A DNA stretch of 64,000 nt from Amycolatopsis sp. NBC_01480 (GTDB lineage Bacteria; Actinomycetota; Actinomycetes; Mycobacteriales; Pseudonocardiaceae). Every line of letters starts with the position of its first letter. Position 1 is the first letter of the stretch. Positions 61,439 through 64,000 of the stretch are shown piece by piece. The stretch is taken from the NCBI RefSeq assembly GCF_036227205.1, contig NZ_CP109442.1, forward strand, positions 7,874,001-7,938,000, in the 5' to 3' direction. The translations under genes were made by a program, and so were the position numbers. The notes beneath the pieces were generated by a model that did not search any database, was not told the DNA's origin, and saw only the letters and a program-made list of their open reading frames with translations.

Positions 61439-61894
61439 GTGCCGCTCGTGCGCTTGCCGCAAGGCCTGCGGGTGCCTGCGGAGGTGCAGGCAGCCAGGGA
61501 AATCATGAGCACGGGTGTCGGCTGCGTCGCCGAGTCCGCGTCGGTGTTGGACGTGGCCACGCTGATGGCGTCGGAACGGATGGGCGCCGTGCCGGTGTGC
61601 GGTGAGGACGGGCGGCTCAAGGGGATGGTCACCGACCGGGACATCGTGGTGAAGGTGCTCGCGGAGGGCAAGGACCCGCGGGCGCTGCACGCTTCCGAGC
61701 CGGCGCAGGGAGAGGCCGTGACGATTGGCGCGGACGACGCCGAGGAGGTCGTGCGCACCATGCCGAGCCACCGGGTCCGGCGTCTTCCGGTGATCGACGG
61801 GCACCGCATGGCCGGCATCGTGGCGCAGGCCGACGTGGCCCAGCCGAGGTCGAGGCGATCTCCGGGGCCGAGGATCAGGACCAGGATGCTGTAG
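61439..61894 (+). CDS. CBS-pair protein with replaced C-terminal end
   Basis: About 151 residues. Two CBS motifs are present: AREIMSTGVGCVAESASVLD to GMVTDRDIVVKVLAEGKDP, then VTIGADDAEEVVRTM to HRVRRLPVIDGHRMAGIVAQ. This family binds adenine nucleotides and is common in actinomycete stress regulons. After VAQADVA the sequence departs from the family and becomes QPRSRRSPGPRIRTRML; the last 16 or so native residues are gone. The start could be GTG 61439 or ATG 61505. The protein may still fold. Confidence 0.8.
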   Translation: MPLVRLPQGLRVPAEVQAAREIMSTGVGCVAESASVLDVATLMASERMGAVPVCGEDGRLKGMVTDRDIVVKVLAEGKDPRALHASEPAQGEAVTIGADDAEEVVRTMPSHRVRRLPVIDGHRMAGIVAQADVAQPRSRRSPGPRIRTRML

Positions 61895-62079
61895 GCGGCG
61901 ACGCCGGCGAACCACACGGCGGCGAAGGAGAAGATCGCCGCACCGTTGTAACCACGGGACGCCGGCAGCCCGAGTACGGGCATGATGTTGAGCACCGGGC
62001 CGACGCTGAAGACCTGCAGGGTGTAGGTGCTGGTGACCGCAAACGTGGCTCCACGTCGGTGCGCGACTCCATCCATCAC
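61850..62079 (-). pseudogene. N-terminal fragment of a membrane protein
   Basis: The minus-strand reading from ATG 62079 gives VTSTYTLQVFSVGPVLNIMP and YNGAAIFSFAAVWFAGVAAY, two hydrophobic segments. It reaches VLILGPGDRLDLG and then meets the CBS gene's antisense at about 61840. The rest of the protein is missing. It may come from a permease; I cannot name the family. Confidence 0.45.
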
Positions 62080-62106
62080 CCGTGCCTGGCCGGCCGCGCT
62101 ACGGGA

Positions 62107-63099
62107 TCAGCTGACCACGACGGTGTACCGGGACTGGGGGAGCAGCTCGCCGATCACCGGGTACCCCGGCACTTCGCCCGCGACGAGCAGGCCACCCGAG
62201 GTCTGGGCGTCGGCCAGGAGCAGGGCCTCGTCTTCGGTGACGCGGGTGAGGTCGGTGTGCGGGCGGACCCAGTCGAGGTTGCGGCGGGTCCCGCCGCTCA
62301 CATGGCCGGCGGCCAGCGCCTCGCGGGCGCCGTCGAGGTAGGGCACGGCCGCGGGGTCCACCCGGGCGGTGACTCCGCTGGCGCGGGCGAGTTTGTGGAG
62401 GTGCCCCAGCAATCCGAAACCGGTCACGTCGGTGGCGCAGACGGCGCCGGCGGCCAAAGCGGCGCGTGAAGCGTCGGCGTTCAGGGTGGTCATGGTCTCG
62501 ATGGCGTTCTCGAACCGTTCGCCGGTGGCTTTGTGCCGAGAGTTGAGCACGCCGATGCCGAGCGGCTTGGTCAGCGTCAGTGGCACGCCGGGACGGCCGG
62601 TGTCGTTGCGCAGCAGACGATCCGGGTCGGCCACACCGGTGATGGCCAGGCCGTACTTCGGTTCGGGATCGTCGACGCTGTGGCCGCCGGCCAGGTGACA
62701 GCCCGCCGCGGCGCACACGTCCAGGCCACCGCGCAGGACTTCAGCGGCGAGTTCGAACGGGAGGACGTCGCGGGGCCAGCCGAGGAGGTTGACCGCGACC
62801 ACGGGGGTGCCGCCCATCGCGTAGACGTCGGAGAGGGCGTTCGCGGCGGCGATGCGGCCCCAGTCGTAGGCCTCGTCGACGACCGGGGTGAAGAAGTCGG
62901 TCGTCGCGATGAGGGCAGTGCCGTTCGGGAGGCGCACCGCGGCCGCGTCGTCGCCGTGGTCGAGCCCGACGAGAAGCTCGCCCACCGGCTTCGACGGGGC
63001 GCGCCCGGTGAGGCCGCGGACCACTTCTTCCAGCTCTCCCGGCGGGATCTTGCAGGCGCAGCCGCCGCCGTGGGCGTACTGGGTCAGGCGGTGGGTCAT
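62107..63099 (-). CDS. selD: Selenophosphate synthetase (selenide, water dikinase)
   Basis: A 330-residue enzyme that makes selenophosphate from selenide and ATP, the selenium donor for selenocysteine. The N-terminal active site is GGGCACKIPPGEL: Cys14 and Lys17 match the catalytic Cys and Lys of the E. coli enzyme, so this is the Cys form, not a selenoprotein. GLDHGDDAAAVRL and DFFTPVVDEAYDWGRIAAAN are the ATP/metal-binding segments. It diverges from selC and selA across a 62-bp gap. Confidence 0.97.
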   Translation of the reverse strand: MTHRLTQYAHGGGCACKIPPGELEEVVRGLTGRAPSKPVGELLVGLDHGDDAAAVRLPNGTALIATTDFFTPVVDEAYDWGRIAAANALSDVYAMGGTPVVAVNLLGWPRDVLPFELAAEVLRGGLDVCAAAGCHLAGGHSVDDPEPKYGLAITGVADPDRLLRNDTGRPGVPLTLTKPLGIGVLNSRHKATGERFENAIETMTTLNADASRAALAAGAVCATDVTGFGLLGHLHKLARASGVTARVDPAAVPYLDGAREALAAGHVSGGTRRNLDWVRPHTDLTRVTEDEALLLADAQTSGGLLVAGEVPGYPVIGELLPQSRYTVVVS

Positions 63100-63161
63100 C
63101 CGCGCATTCTCCTCGTGGTGCGGGAACGCCGCGACCTTGGCAGGATGACGGGATGTCCCAG

Positions 63162-63256
63162 GGAGGCGTCTCCGGCCTGGTGGCCGGCGCGGTCTTCAAA
63201 ACCGTTGAGCGGCAGGTACTGCCGCTGGCGGGTTCGATTCCCGTCCGCCTCCGCCA
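63162..63256 (+). tRNA. selC: Selenocysteine tRNA (anticodon UCA)
   Basis: A 95-nt tRNA. The 7-base GGAGGCG at 63162-63168 pairs with CGCCTCC at 63246-63252, extended by further pairing as in the long acceptor/T stem of tRNA-Sec. Anticodon TCA at 63196-63198 sits in the loop CTTCAAA. A long variable arm follows (AGCGGCAGGTACTGCCGCT). The T loop is GGTTCGATTCC. It is followed by G and an encoded CCA (63254-63256). Placement between selD and selA confirms it. Confidence 0.96.
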
Positions 63257-63268
63257 CCGGGCCCGGCC

Positions 63269-64000
63269 GTGACCGACCCGCGCCGCGCGATCCCGCGCAC
63301 CGACGCGCTCCTGACCGACCCGCGGGTGGCGAAGGCCGCGGAAACACTGGGCCGGGAGCTGGTCAAGCGCGTGGTTTCCGAAGCCCAGCGAAGGGCCCGT
63401 GCCGGTGAAATCGCGCCGGCACAGGTTCTCGACGAGGTGGTGGCGAAGCTGCCGGGCCGGGCCTCGTCGCTACGGCCGGTGGTGAACGCGACCGGCGTGG
63501 TCGTCCACACGAACCTCGGCCGGGCCCCGCTGTCGCAGGCCGCGCTGGACGCCGTGGTGGCCGCAGGCGGCAGCACGGACGTCGAGTTCGACCTCACCGA
63601 TGGAAGCCGCGCGCGCCGGGGCCGGGGCGCACTCGAAGCGCTCGCCGCCGCCGTGCCCGCGGCCGGCGGAGTGCACGTGGTCAACAACAACGCCGCCGCG
63701 CTGCTGCTGTGCGCGCTCGCCTTGGCCCCGGGGCGGGAGATCGTGGTCAGCCGCGGGGAGCTGGTGGAGATCGGCGACGGGTTCCGCATCCCGGAGCTGC
63801 TCGCCTCGGCCGGCGCCCGGTTGCGGGAGGTCGGTACCACCAATCGCACCCGGCTCGCCGACTACGCGGCGGCGATCGGGCCGGAAACCGGGTTCGTGCT
63901 CAAGGTGCACCCCTCCAACTACCGGGTCACCGGGTTCACGGCCGAGGCGTCGGTCGCGGAGCTGGCGAGGCTGGACGTGCCGCTGGTCGTCGACATCGGC
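63269..64000 (+). CDS. selA: L-seryl-tRNA(Sec) selenium transferase, partial at window end
   Basis: The first 244 codons are present and the gene continues beyond the window. SelA is a PLP enzyme that converts Ser-tRNA(Sec) to Sec-tRNA(Sec) with selenophosphate from SelD. Visible signatures are PRTDALLTDPRVA, VVNATGVVVHTNLGRAPLS, VVNNNAAALLLCA and EIGDGFRIPELL. The PLP Lys lies further on, outside the window. GTG start 13 bp after selC. SelB, needed for decoding, is expected downstream but not visible. Confidence 0.95.
   Translation, partial: MTDPRRAIPRTDALLTDPRVAKAAETLGRELVKRVVSEAQRRARAGEIAPAQVLDEVVAKLPGRASSLRPVVNATGVVVHTNLGRAPLSQAALDAVVAAGGSTDVEFDLTDGSRARRGRGALEALAAAVPAAGGVHVVNNNAAALLLCALALAPGREIVVSRGELVEIGDGFRIPELLASAGARLREVGTTNRTRLADYAAAIGPETGFVLKVHPSNYRVTGFTAEASVAELARLDVPLVVDIG

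Noticed and set aside
1..64000. CRISPR arrays or other regularly spaced repeats
   Set aside because: No series of equal repeats with spacers was seen; the repeats noted are IS ends, hairpins and an operator.

Overview
High-GC actinomycete DNA. GTG starts, GGAGG-type ribosome binding sites, double Tat/Sec secreted proteins and the gene families present all fit the Actinomycetia. The mix resembles Pseudonocardiaceae (Amycolatopsis-like), but nothing here fixes the genus. The window is a mosaic of intact operons separated by decayed or cut genes.

1-16.4 kb is accessory DNA. A complete IS3-family element (TG...CA ends, GGT target duplication) is followed by a TPR regulator and an APH-fold kinase, a zinc-ribbon XRE regulator and a NUDIX hydrolase. 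Next comes a class I lanthipeptide locus of the FxLD type: a TauD-like oxygenase, a strong terminator, a 49-residue precursor gene, an attenuator-like hairpin, LanB, LanC and a two-part methyltransferase of the protein-isoaspartate methyltransferase fold. The expected product is a (methyl)lanthionine peptide with an isoaspartate or aspartimide. Beyond it lie an integrase remnant, several broken genes and the 3' end of a tRNA-Leu-like gene, which together look like the worn edge of an integrated element.

17.3-30.2 kb, minus strand, is a tightly coupled ten-gene operon: GalE, carrier-thioesterase, nucleotidyltransferase, lactone-oxidase-type flavoenzyme, acyltransferase 3, HAD hydrolase, two ABC exporter half-transporters, an R2-like ligand-binding oxidase and a fatty acyl-AMP ligase. 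It looks like a lipid- or sugar-modified small-molecule pathway that I do not recognise. Its upstream end is cut at about 30.21 kb, head to head with an N-terminally cut double CoA-transferase.

32.4-41.9 kb holds a LysR gene, a flavin oxidase remnant, an idonate/gluconate operon (GntR, SDR, zinc alcohol dehydrogenase) with a perfect palindromic operator, EfeB and EfeO of an iron/heme system without the permease, a Tat-exported phospholipase C, and remnants of AraC and ABC genes.

42.1-57.6 kb: a two-component system diverges from a large secreted-protein operon with a 1,699-residue SdrD/IPT/beta-helix protein, three multicopper-oxidase-like proteins, a membrane-anchored protein, a CopC-CopD copper importer and a small STAS-like protein. 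Copper ligands are split in a complementary way between the first two oxidase-like proteins, suggesting a hetero-oligomeric extracellular copper oxidase.

58.2-64 kb contains a PoxB-type pyruvate:quinone oxidoreductase, a frameshifted STAS gene, a CBS-pair protein with a clipped end, a membrane-protein fragment, and a selenocysteine locus (selD, selC tRNA-Sec, and selA running off the window).
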